Assembly (NCBI GenBank): GCA_038253825.1
Contig: JBBSGT010000024.1
Coordinates: 1-17,932, forward strand
DNA length: 17,932 bases
Source: JACDET01 sp038253825
Lineage (GTDB): Bacteria > Patescibacteriota > Microgenomatia > Levybacterales > UBA12049
Direction: 5' to 3'
Shown here: positions 12,870 through 17,932 of the stretch, piece by piece
Layout: each line of letters opens with the position of its first letter
Position numbering within the stretch: position 1 is the stretch's first letter
Program-made: the position numbers and the translations under genes
Notes under the pieces: model-generated
Databases searched by the model: none
The model's input: the letters and a program-made list of their open reading frames with translations, nothing else
What the model was told of the DNA's origin: nothing

Positions 12870-13355
12870 ATGAAAACAATTGGACAGCTCCATGAGTATC
12901 TTGCTACCTTACCTCATCCACCACAAAATTATAACGTTGCAGTTGGGGCACTCATCTTTACAAAAGATGATAAGGTAATTCTCTTAGAAAGAGGCAAAAA
13001 AGCACGTGATGCAGTAGGAATGCTTGAAGGAGTCGGTGGTGGTGTCGATGCAAATGAGCATGATCTCCATGCTGTACTCAGACGTGAAGTGAGAGAAGAA
13101 ATCGGCGTGGAGATAGATATCGCTGCTATGTTAACAGTAAAAGTCATGCCGGGTGCAAATTATCCTTTTTGGGTAGCCGTTGATTATCTCTGTCGATTGA
13201 AATCAGGTACTCCTACCATCAAAGAACCAGAGAAAATAAAAGCAATACATATGCTTTCTTTAAATAAAATTCAGGACGAGCAATTAAGTGAGTACCAGAA
13301 GATTGCTATGGTTGCTTACCGGAAAAAATTTGGCAATATACCTTTTTATAAATAA
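12870..13355 (+). CDS. Nudix hydrolase
   Basis: A 161-residue Nudix-fold pyrophosphohydrolase, acting on nucleoside-diphosphate-linked compounds. The Nudix box is at about 58-80: GVDANEHDLHAVLRREVREE then IGV. The catalytic REVREEIGV core at 72-80, with metal-binding Glu 73, 76 and 77, is intact. The upstream Gly and Glu are one residue out of step with the standard G-x5-E-x7-REU spacing, so the first Glu position holds His. Before it is the usual strand AVGALIFTKDDKVILLERG. The substrate cannot be predicted. The mRNA should be leaderless. It lies 31 nt before the HAD gene, which has its own promoter. Confidence 0.88.
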   Translation: MKTIGQLHEYLATLPHPPQNYNVAVGALIFTKDDKVILLERGKKARDAVGMLEGVGGGVDANEHDLHAVLRREVREEIGVEIDIAAMLTVKVMPGANYPFWVAVDYLCRLKSGTPTIKEPEKIKAIHMLSLNKIQDEQLSEYQKIAMVAYRKKFGNIPFYK

Positions 13356-13371
13356 GTGTAGAACAATTCTC

Positions 13372-13380
13372 TGATATAAT
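13372..13380 (+). promoter_or_regulatory. Extended -10 promoter of the HAD gene
   Basis: TGATATAAT (TGn plus perfect TATAAT) ends 6 nt before the GTG start at 13387. Confidence 0.6.
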
Positions 13381-13386
13381 TCTCAG

Positions 13387-14190
13387 GTGAAATATAAAGC
13401 AATCATTTGTGATTTTGATGGAACGCTTGTTGGGCCGGAAAGAATAATTGCTCCTCAAGTTAAAAGCGCAATTAAGAGTGCAACGAACGCCGGGTATATA
13501 TTTTCCCTCGCAAGTGGAAGACTTTTTAATGGTTTTATAGAAAATACTTGCAAAGAACTAAACCTCAGAGCACCCCAAATCACAAAAGGAGGTGCAGAAA
13601 TTGTTGATCCAATATCGAGAAAAGTAATTGATGGAGAATATATTCCCGACAAGTTCGCACAGGAGATTATTGCATATCTTACATCCATTCATGCCATATT
13701 TTATGTTGAGAAAGAAGATACAGCGTACACGATTGATGGTAAACCCATTGAGGCTGTTGGGCCTATTCCATTTAAACACATTGATGCACTTGTCATACAT
13801 AATGTTCCTAAGATTAGTATTGGTTCATTTGGGGTAAGTACCGATGAGGAAAGGAAAGAAAATGAATTGAAAAAAATGTATCCTCATTTAAATATTATCA
13901 ATGCATCTAGTCCTTCGGGGAAAAATTGGGATATTACCGCTGCGTTGGCAAACAAACAGAGTGCAGTTTTGAAAGTAGCAAAGTATTTCGCTCTTACTCC
14001 AGAAGAAATAATAGGGATTGGTGATGGAAACAATGATATTCCATTATTGGAAGCATGTGGTTATAAAGTGGCGATGGGAAACGCGTCTGAAAGTCTCAAA
14101 ACAATTGCTGATTATATTGCCCCTTCATATCATGAATATGGTGTTGCAATCTTTCTGAGAAATCTTCTCTCGCAAGAAAAATTTCGATAA
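13387..14190 (+). CDS. HAD-superfamily phosphatase, Cof/type IIB-like
   Basis: A 267-residue phosphohydrolase with all four HAD motifs: DFDGT at 9-13 (nucleophile Asp 9, acid/base Asp 11), SLASGR with Ser 43, Lys 190 in ALANKQSAVL, and GDGNND at 212-217. The long insert between motifs II and III is a type IIB cap, as in Cof-like sugar-phosphate or cofactor phosphatases (FMN, PLP, sugar phosphates). It is cytosolic; the substrate depends on the cap and is unknown. The start is GTG with an extended -10 promoter 6 nt upstream and no ribosome binding site, so this would be a leaderless mRNA beginning with GUG. A 17-nt repeat follows 1 nt after its stop codon. Confidence 0.88.
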   Translation: MKYKAIICDFDGTLVGPERIIAPQVKSAIKSATNAGYIFSLASGRLFNGFIENTCKELNLRAPQITKGGAEIVDPISRKVIDGEYIPDKFAQEIIAYLTSIHAIFYVEKEDTAYTIDGKPIEAVGPIPFKHIDALVIHNVPKISIGSFGVSTDEERKENELKKMYPHLNIINASSPSGKNWDITAALANKQSAVLKVAKYFALTPEEIIGIGDGNNDIPLLEACGYKVAMGNASESLKTIADYIAPSYHEYGVAIFLRNLLSQEKFR

Positions 14191-14191
14191 A

Positions 14192-14208
14192 AAGTTCCGA
14201 GGTTGTAC
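14192..14208 (+). repeat. Copy 1 of a 17-nt direct repeat after a stop codon
   Basis: AAGTTCCGAGGTTGTAC begins 2 nt past the TAA of the HAD gene. It matches the copy at 14916-14932 at 16 of 17 positions. It overlaps the stem CGAGG (14198-14202) with CCTCG (14210-14214). Confidence 0.55.
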
Positions 14209-14254
14209 TCCTCGTGCATTACGATCAAGGCCCCCAGATGATCCGGTCCAATAA

Positions 14255-14270
14255 GGATACCTTAGTATCC
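14255..14270. promoter_or_regulatory. Palindrome upstream of the peptidase E promoter
   Basis: GGATAC (14255-14260) and GTATCC (14265-14270) are a perfect inverted repeat with a 4-bp centre, 18 bp upstream of the -10 box, covering the -35 region. It could be an operator. Confidence 0.35.
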
Positions 14271-14288
14271 GATCTTTGCATTTTCTTA

Positions 14289-14294
14289 TATAAT
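14289..14294 (+). promoter_or_regulatory. -10 box of the peptidase E gene, leaderless
   Basis: Perfect TATAAT ending 6 nt before ATG 14301. No clear -35; the palindrome at 14255-14270 occupies that region. Confidence 0.55.
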
Positions 14295-14300
14295 GAAACG

Positions 14301-14915
14301 ATGAAAATATATTTAACCTCAGTTGCAGCTAACGTTTTAGATAAAATTGTGCCTTTATTAGACAGTTCTCCAAAGAAGCTTAAAGTAGCCTTCATTCCAA
14401 CTGCATCAGATATTTACAAGAGCACTCCTTGGCTTGATGCAGATAAAAATAAACTGAAAGAATTGGGATTCAAGGTAAAGGACATAGATTTAAAAAATAA
14501 AACAAAAGAATTATTATTACAGGAATTTTCAGATATGGATATTATTTTTGTTGCTGGCGGCAATACATCGTATTTATTAGAACAAGCGCAGAAAAGTGGT
14601 TTTATGGATATTGCGGGAGAGTTAGTAGACAAAGGAGTTATTTATATCGGTTCCAGCGCAGGTTCTTTACTTGCAAGTCCTACTATAGAGATGGATAAGA
14701 TTTATGATGATGGTGAATTTGGGAAAGTACTTTATTCCTATAAAGGATTAGGTTTTATGGATTTTGTGGTCCTACCGCATGCAGATAATCCCAATTACAC
14801 ACCATATCTTAAAAAAGTATTTGAAAAATATGGTAATAAATATGATTTACGTACCTTAAATGATAATCAATTTATTGAAATTACAAATAATACTATGCAA
14901 TTAATTGAAGCATAG
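14301..14915 (+). CDS. Peptidase E-like serine peptidase (family S51)
   Basis: 204 residues from ATG 14301; the longer in-frame start at 14214 is upstream of the promoter. Family S51 enzymes are cytosolic serine dipeptidases, the type enzyme cutting Asp-Xaa dipeptides, with a class I glutamine amidotransferase-like fold. Visible signatures are MKIYLTSVAAN at the N-terminus, FVAGGNTSYLLEQ (83-95) with the GGNT loop, the nucleophile elbow IGSSAGS (Ser 119), and VLPHADN with His 160. An Asp near 136-137 is in place for the triad. Length fits (family about 210-235). Whether it is strictly Asp-specific cannot be judged. Confidence 0.88.
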   Translation: MKIYLTSVAANVLDKIVPLLDSSPKKLKVAFIPTASDIYKSTPWLDADKNKLKELGFKVKDIDLKNKTKELLLQEFSDMDIIFVAGGNTSYLLEQAQKSGFMDIAGELVDKGVIYIGSSAGSLLASPTIEMDKIYDDGEFGKVLYSYKGLGFMDFVVLPHADNPNYTPYLKKVFEKYGNKYDLRTLNDNQFIEITNNTMQLIEA

Positions 14916-14932
14916 AAGTTCCCAGGTTGTAC
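14916..14932 (+). repeat. Copy 2 of the 17-nt direct repeat after a stop codon
   Basis: AAGTTCCCAGGTTGTAC begins immediately after the TAG of peptidase E and differs from copy 1 at one base. The two copies enclose the peptidase E gene and its promoter. Confidence 0.55.
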
Positions 14933-14984
14933 CATTGAGGTCAATGCTCTTCTATTTTTTCTTCCCGAGACTCATCTCTGGGAA
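14933..14984 (+). terminator. Terminator region after peptidase E
   Basis: CATTG (14933-14937) with CAATG (14942-14946), loop AGGT, is followed after 8 nt by six T (14955-14960). Next comes a stronger stem, TTCCCGAGA (14962-14970) with TCTCTGGGAA (14975-14984, one bulged T), without a T-run. Together they should end the plus-strand transcript before the convergent exonuclease gene. Confidence 0.45.
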
Positions 14985-15034
14985 ATTATTCGGAATCCTC
15001 ACATGGCATCAGAATAAAAGGAGGGGTACGTCTT

Positions 15035-15862
15035 CTACGCTAGGATATAAAGATCCTGGCTGTAACCGCCGACTCCTACGAATTTGGCTTCTTTTTTGAT
15101 GATTTTTTCAAAAGGTCTACAGCCAAAACAACCCCCTTTGAGACAGCTATATTCTCCTTTAAGGCGTGCTTCTTTCACTTTTCTTGCGGTCGTGATGACC
15201 ATTTCATGTGCTTCTTCAAGTGTTGGGAGTTTGACTGTTACCGGTTCGTCGTCCCGGTCCAGATACCAGTAGCTTGCTTTGGTAACCTTTCTCTTTTGGA
15301 GATTGTGAACAAGCAAGAGATAAATCGGCAGTTGGAGTGAGGTTGGTGATTCGTCATTTTTGCCGGTTTTAAAATCAATAATATTGACACTATCATCGTC
15401 AGACAGATACTCGAGCCAATCGATTTTTCCGCACAAAATGATATTTTCTTCTTCTGAAAGATAATAATTGGGAAGCTCTTTCTGAATTTTTATGGCTTTA
15501 TTTGCAAGAGGGCCGGGATGGTCCATGACACGCTCGAGCATACGCGCGCCTCGTGTTTTGACTTGGGCTTCTTCATGCTCATTGGCAAAGCCACCCATCT
15601 TACCACTCACTTTTGCCCAAGCAACTTCGTAGGCAATCATCAGGGAAGTCGCAAATCGTGCGTCCACAGGTACTGTTGAGAGTGCTTCGAGCACTTCATG
15701 CACCGATTGTCCGAGGGCAAGTGCCGGATTGATAATATTTATTTTATGACGACTAATAGGATCTTTATAAACATTTCGTAAGTAGTAAAGCCGGGGACAG
15801 TTCATAAAGTCACCCATGGATGAACTTGATACCCATACTGCACTATATTTATCTTGCGCCAT
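15035..15862 (-). CDS. PD-(D/E)XK nuclease with probable Fe-S cluster (RecB/AddB/Cas4-like)
   Basis: A 275-residue RecB-family nuclease. SSSSMGDFMNCPRLYYLRN has Cys 22 and the CPRxYYLR start typical of the family; His 55 lies in GQSVHEVLE. GKID at 145-148 and DFKTGK at 163-168 give Asp 148, Asp 163 and Lys 165 as the catalytic set. Gln 177 and Tyr 181 form the QxxxY motif. Cys 240, 245 and 248 near the C-terminus (SCLKGGCFGC), with Cys 22, would bind the 4Fe-4S 'iron staple' of AddB and Cas4-type nucleases. No helicase domain is attached and no helicase or cas gene is nearby, so it is probably a stand-alone DNA repair or recombination nuclease. Leaderless mRNA predicted. Confidence 0.87.
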   Translation of the reverse strand: MAQDKYSAVWVSSSSMGDFMNCPRLYYLRNVYKDPISRHKINIINPALALGQSVHEVLEALSTVPVDARFATSLMIAYEVAWAKVSGKMGGFANEHEEAQVKTRGARMLERVMDHPGPLANKAIKIQKELPNYYLSEEENIILCGKIDWLEYLSDDDSVNIIDFKTGKNDESPTSLQLPIYLLLVHNLQKRKVTKASYWYLDRDDEPVTVKLPTLEEAHEMVITTARKVKEARLKGEYSCLKGGCFGCRPFEKIIKKEAKFVGVGGYSQDLYILA

Positions 15863-15868
15863 AAGGTT

Positions 15869-15877
15869 ATTATAACA
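15869..15877 (-). promoter_or_regulatory. Extended -10 promoter of the exonuclease gene
   Basis: On the minus strand TGTTATAAT (TGn plus perfect TATAAT) ends 6 nt before ATG 15862. Confidence 0.6.
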
Positions 15878-15947
15878 GGGAATTAGAGCTAATTTACAAT
15901 GTTTCAGTGTTATAGATGTTTAGGGAGTAGTACATTGCAACATTTAT

Positions 15948-15978
15948 TGAAAATTGAGAACTGAAAATTGAAAATTAT
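15948..15978 (+). repeat. AT-rich direct repeats upstream of the FKBP promoter
   Basis: TGAAAATTGA occurs at 15948-15957 and 15962-15971 (14-bp period), with a third partial copy, TGAAAATTAT, at 15969-15978. They lie just upstream of the extended -10 and could act as an UP-like element or be simple repeat drift. Confidence 0.4.
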
Positions 15979-15986
15979 GTTATACT
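15978..15986 (+). promoter_or_regulatory. Extended -10 promoter of the FKBP gene
   Basis: TGTTATACT (TGn plus TATACT) ends 6 nt before ATG 15993. The intervening AGGAGT looks like a ribosome binding site but is only 1 nt from the ATG and would not be in the mRNA. Confidence 0.55.
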
Positions 15987-15992
15987 AGGAGT

Positions 15993-16346
15993 ATGGCTGA
16001 TCAAAAGCTCAAAATTGAAGACGTAGAAGTAGGCAAAGGCGAAGCAGTAAAAGATGGCGATCATGTTGTCATGCACTACACGGGTTGGCTGGAAGAACCA
16101 GAGGGTTCAGGAAAGTTGGGCAAGAAGTTTGATAGCTCAGTCGATCGTGATACACCATTTGAGACTCCTATCGGTGTGGGCTACGTGATCAAAGGATGGG
16201 ATCAAGGTGTGGTAGGTATGAAAGTCGGTGGCATCCGCAGACTCATTATTCCTCACGAATTGGGTTACGGTAAATACGGTGTTGAACCGGATATTCCCGG
16301 TTTTGCAACTCTTATCTTCGACGTGCAACTCCTCAAGATTAAATAA
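15993..16346 (+). CDS. FKBP-type peptidyl-prolyl cis-trans isomerase
   Basis: A 117-residue single-domain FKBP that isomerises X-Pro bonds and helps protein folding. The family motifs are in order: the VVMHYTGWLEE strand and loop with the active-site Tyr, KKFDSSVDRDTPFE, GVGYVIKGWDQGVVGMKVGG (the conserved Trp pocket floor), RRLIIPHELGYGK and the closing strand ATLIFDVQLLKI. There is no signal peptide, so it is cytosolic. It lacks the metal-binding insert of SlyD. The 97-aa gene starts 6 nt after its stop and is almost certainly co-transcribed. Confidence 0.95.
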   Translation: MADQKLKIEDVEVGKGEAVKDGDHVVMHYTGWLEEPEGSGKLGKKFDSSVDRDTPFETPIGVGYVIKGWDQGVVGMKVGGIRRLIIPHELGYGKYGVEPDIPGFATLIFDVQLLKIK

Positions 16347-16352
16347 CTTCCT

Positions 16353-16646
16353 ATGGTTAAATACAAACAACATGTTCAAGATATGCTCGATGTGAACGAT
16401 AGCATTTTCGCTGAATTCAAAAAAATTCACGATAAATATGCGATTGATCCTCAGAAATATCAGGAGGCATTTAATGAAAAGGGAAGAGAGATCTTGCCGA
16501 TCCTGCAGCGTTGGGAGAATAGTCTCTGCGCCAAATCCGAATCCGGCAAATACGGAAAATTCTCAAGTACCTTGGCTGACAAATTCAGAGCTGAAGTAAA
16601 AATACAATTTCCTAAAGTTGAATATATAGGGATGCGGGTCAAATAG
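16353..16646 (+). CDS. Small helical protein co-transcribed with FKBP, unknown function
   Basis: A 97-residue basic, helical protein (MVKYKQHVQDMLDVNDSIFA) with a single Cys in NSLCAKSESGKYGKF, which resembles a short basic loop, and a C-terminus FPKVEYIGMRVK. No membrane helix or signal peptide. I do not recognise a family. It lies 6 nt after the FKBP stop without its own promoter or ribosome binding site, and ends 12 nt from the convergent 376-aa gene. Confidence 0.7.
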   Translation: MVKYKQHVQDMLDVNDSIFAEFKKIHDKYAIDPQKYQEAFNEKGREILPILQRWENSLCAKSESGKYGKFSSTLADKFRAEVKIQFPKVEYIGMRVK

Positions 16647-16658
16647 CTCCTTGTTTAT

Positions 16659-17789
16659 TCATGAATCACTCCCGTCCGTTTTTTTACCATACGTTACTTG
16701 CAACCAATCTTTGATATTGTCTTTAGCGTTGATAGCAGTATTTGACAGGAATAAACCAGCAAATCCACCGAGTGTTTCCATTTCACCAATAACAGTTTGC
16801 AACGTGCCGCTATACGGATGTCCAACAAGTATCCCTGTTCCGGCGGTGTATTCTGCCGCTACCAATGCAGCCCCCATTCCAATCCATAACCATTTTCTAA
16901 AAGGATGTGCAAGATTTCGTTTGACAGCCTCCTTGGCAGTGTCCCTGGTAGTGAGTGCGCCTTCACTATCCTGTTCTTTTATTGTCTTTGCGCTTCGGAT
17001 TATATTCCCTACATTAACCCCCAAAGATCCGCCAACAGCAGCAGCAGTAAACAATGCTCCGCCAGCTAGTCGTACCGGTAATGGACCTTCAAGCATGTGC
17101 GGGATGAATGTATTATCAGCAAGAGCTGCACCCCCTAAAATAGGTAATACCAGTATATTTTCTTTCATTATGGTTCGCAAACTTTTGCGTCCTCCACCTT
17201 CAGAAGCTCCTACATTTCCAGCATTTGTTACATCATCAACTCCTTGAGCCACGAGTAATCCCCATCCTTCTTGACCATTAGCCTCCAAAACAGTTGCCAA
17301 AACAGCCGCACCAATTCCGACACCACCGCCTACAGCAAGTTGTGCCAATTCTTCAGAAGGTCTATCATACACGAGTCTTCTTTTTGCTATTTTTTTCCGT
17401 TTTTCTGCAACTGCCGGGTGCGAATTTAACTCATCAAGCGTTCCTTGATGTTCTTCTGTAGCATCAGGAGACAAAAATTTAAAAGCAACCTCAGTAACTT
17501 CTCTGACTTGCTGAACAGATTCTGGCTCATCCGGTAACGGATCATCCAGAACACGATTGAGCATATCATCTTTACCACTCACAATAGCACGGATTGGGTA
17601 TGGTGTGTTGTGTAATTTGCTCACAAAGACAGGTACTTTTTCGGCTTGCAAGTCGTGTATCTGTTCTGCTATTTCAGGATTTCGATGCATTAGCGCTCGT
17701 ACAGCTAACGGCGTTATTCCTTCTGCGATCTCAGACATTACGATATGAGATCGTTTCTTAAATATTCCTCTTGGTTCGTTTTCTGACAT
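16659..17789 (-). CDS. Glycine-rich multi-pass membrane protein, unknown function
   Basis: About 376 residues from ATG 17789 (MSENEPRGIFKKRSHIVMSE). In-frame ATGs at 17816 and 17870 are rejected because they lie in the inverted repeat and start region of the IS30 element. Residues 1-140 are soluble and charged. After that come about five Gly/Ala-rich hydrophobic segments, including AVGGGVGIGAAVLATVL, NILVLPILGGAALA, AGGALFTAAAVGGSLGV, WLWIGMGAALVAAE and LGGFAGLFLSNTA. No transporter or enzyme signature is recognised. The insertion lies within about 25-65 bp of the start, so the native promoter may be lost or replaced. Confidence 0.75.
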   Translation of the reverse strand: MSENEPRGIFKKRSHIVMSEIAEGITPLAVRALMHRNPEIAEQIHDLQAEKVPVFVSKLHNTPYPIRAIVSGKDDMLNRVLDDPLPDEPESVQQVREVTEVAFKFLSPDATEEHQGTLDELNSHPAVAEKRKKIAKRRLVYDRPSEELAQLAVGGGVGIGAAVLATVLEANGQEGWGLLVAQGVDDVTNAGNVGASEGGGRKSLRTIMKENILVLPILGGAALADNTFIPHMLEGPLPVRLAGGALFTAAAVGGSLGVNVGNIIRSAKTIKEQDSEGALTTRDTAKEAVKRNLAHPFRKWLWIGMGAALVAAEYTAGTGILVGHPYSGTLQTVIGEMETLGGFAGLFLSNTAINAKDNIKDWLQVTYGKKTDGSDS

Positions 17790-17811
17790 GAGCTTGAGTT
17801 CTAAAACGAAG

Positions 17812-17855
17812 TGCATCACTCCAAGGTAAAATGGAGCAGGAGAGGGGGTGATGCA
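17812..17855 (+). promoter_or_regulatory. Hairpin over the transposase ribosome binding site
   Basis: The 3' arm of the inverted repeat contains GGGGTG, adjacent to the transposase ribosome binding site (GGAGAGGGGG region, 17839-17848). A transcript entering from outside would fold this hairpin and hide the site. Such protection against readthrough expression is known for IS10 and IS50 transposases. Confidence 0.45.
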
Positions 17856-17932
17856 ATGAGCTACAAACATATAAATTTAGAAGAGCGAGAGCGGCTGTAT
17901 GCGCTCAAAGGCCAAGGTCTATCATTGAGAGA
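17856..17932 (+). CDS. IS30-family transposase, N-terminus only (3' truncated)
   Basis: The first 25 residues, MSYKHINLEERERLYALKGQ then GLSLR, match the start of IS30-family transposases: a Y-x-H-L/I-x-x-x-E-R helix leading to the helix-turn-helix that binds the terminal repeat. A purine-rich ribosome binding site precedes the ATG. The DDE catalytic domain lies outside the window. Confidence 0.85.
   Translation, partial: MSYKHINLEERERLYALKGQGLSLR

Larger units (their letters stand above)
17812..17932 (+). mobile_element. 5' end of an IS30-family insertion sequence (cut by the window edge)
   Basis: The transposase start at 17856 marks the element. TGCATCACTCC (17812-17822) and GGGGTGATGCA (17845-17855) form an 11-bp inverted repeat with one G-U pair, ending directly at the transposase ATG. 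The exact left end and target duplication cannot be fixed without the right end. It probably starts somewhere between 17790 and 17830. Confidence 0.65.

Noticed and set aside
15987..15992. AGGAG as ribosome binding site of the FKBP gene
   Set aside because: It is 1 nt from the ATG and lies between the -10 box and the expected transcription start.
16651..17247. 198-codon plus-strand frame
   Set aside because: It is the antisense shadow of the membrane protein gene; its Pro/Ser/Ala-rich product and lack of start signals fit a shadow.
1..17932. CRISPR arrays, tRNA and rRNA genes
   Set aside because: No regularly spaced repeats, no TTCRANNC T-loop signatures with matching arms and no rRNA sequence were seen on either strand.

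Overview
The window looks like chromosomal sequence from an uncultivated bacterium with a small, compact genome. Candidate Phyla Radiation (Patescibacteria) is my best guess. The grounds are many short proteins without recognisable families, very tight gene spacing, mixed strands and a GC content in the low to mid 40s by eye. TGA is used as a normal stop (for example at 2692-2694 and 7896-7898), so the TGA-recoding lineages (Gracilibacteria, Absconditabacteria) are unlikely. The lineage assignment is inference. No rRNA, tRNA or CRISPR array was seen.

Layout. 1-184: the 3' end of an unidentified + strand gene and a terminator. 217-2973 (minus): a three-gene operon of a small helical protein (93 aa), a large coiled-coil protein (612 aa) and a metallo-beta-lactamase-fold hydrolase. 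3063-4798 (plus): a mirror-image operon, again a small helical protein (119 aa) followed 2 nt later by a large one (457 aa) with a hydrophobic C-terminus. 4842-5028: a very small transcription unit with promoter, 42-codon ORF and terminator. 5129-6245: a GC-rich hairpin element, a single-pass membrane protein (233 aa) and its roughly 290-nt leader. 6285-7898: a Gmad2-like anchored protein and a multi-pass membrane protein, divergently placed. 7887-9199: a complete metK unit with promoter, SAM riboswitch, terminator and gene. 9205-9400: a possible gene remnant and a 107-bp multi-hairpin element. 9542-12197: unknown soluble proteins, a candidate 46-aa CxxC protein and an ASCH-domain protein. 12282-14915: a secreted protein, a Nudix hydrolase, a HAD phosphatase and a peptidase E. 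15035-16646: a PD-(D/E)XK exonuclease with a probable Fe-S cluster, an FKBP prolyl isomerase and a partner. 16659-17789: a glycine-rich membrane protein. 17812-17932: the 5' end of an IS30-family element.

The most general signal is in gene starts. At least eight genes have a -10 box, often with the extended TGn motif, ending 6 or 7 nt before the start codon. Transcription would then begin at or within a nucleotide of the start codon, so these mRNAs should be leaderless. A second class (2973, 5916, 10192 and probably 10376) has a clear Shine-Dalgarno sequence, sometimes with GTG. Other items worth checking are the mirrored operon pair, the two GGGGCGC-armed structured elements, the metK riboswitch whose terminator runs into the start codon, and the small genes in the gaps.
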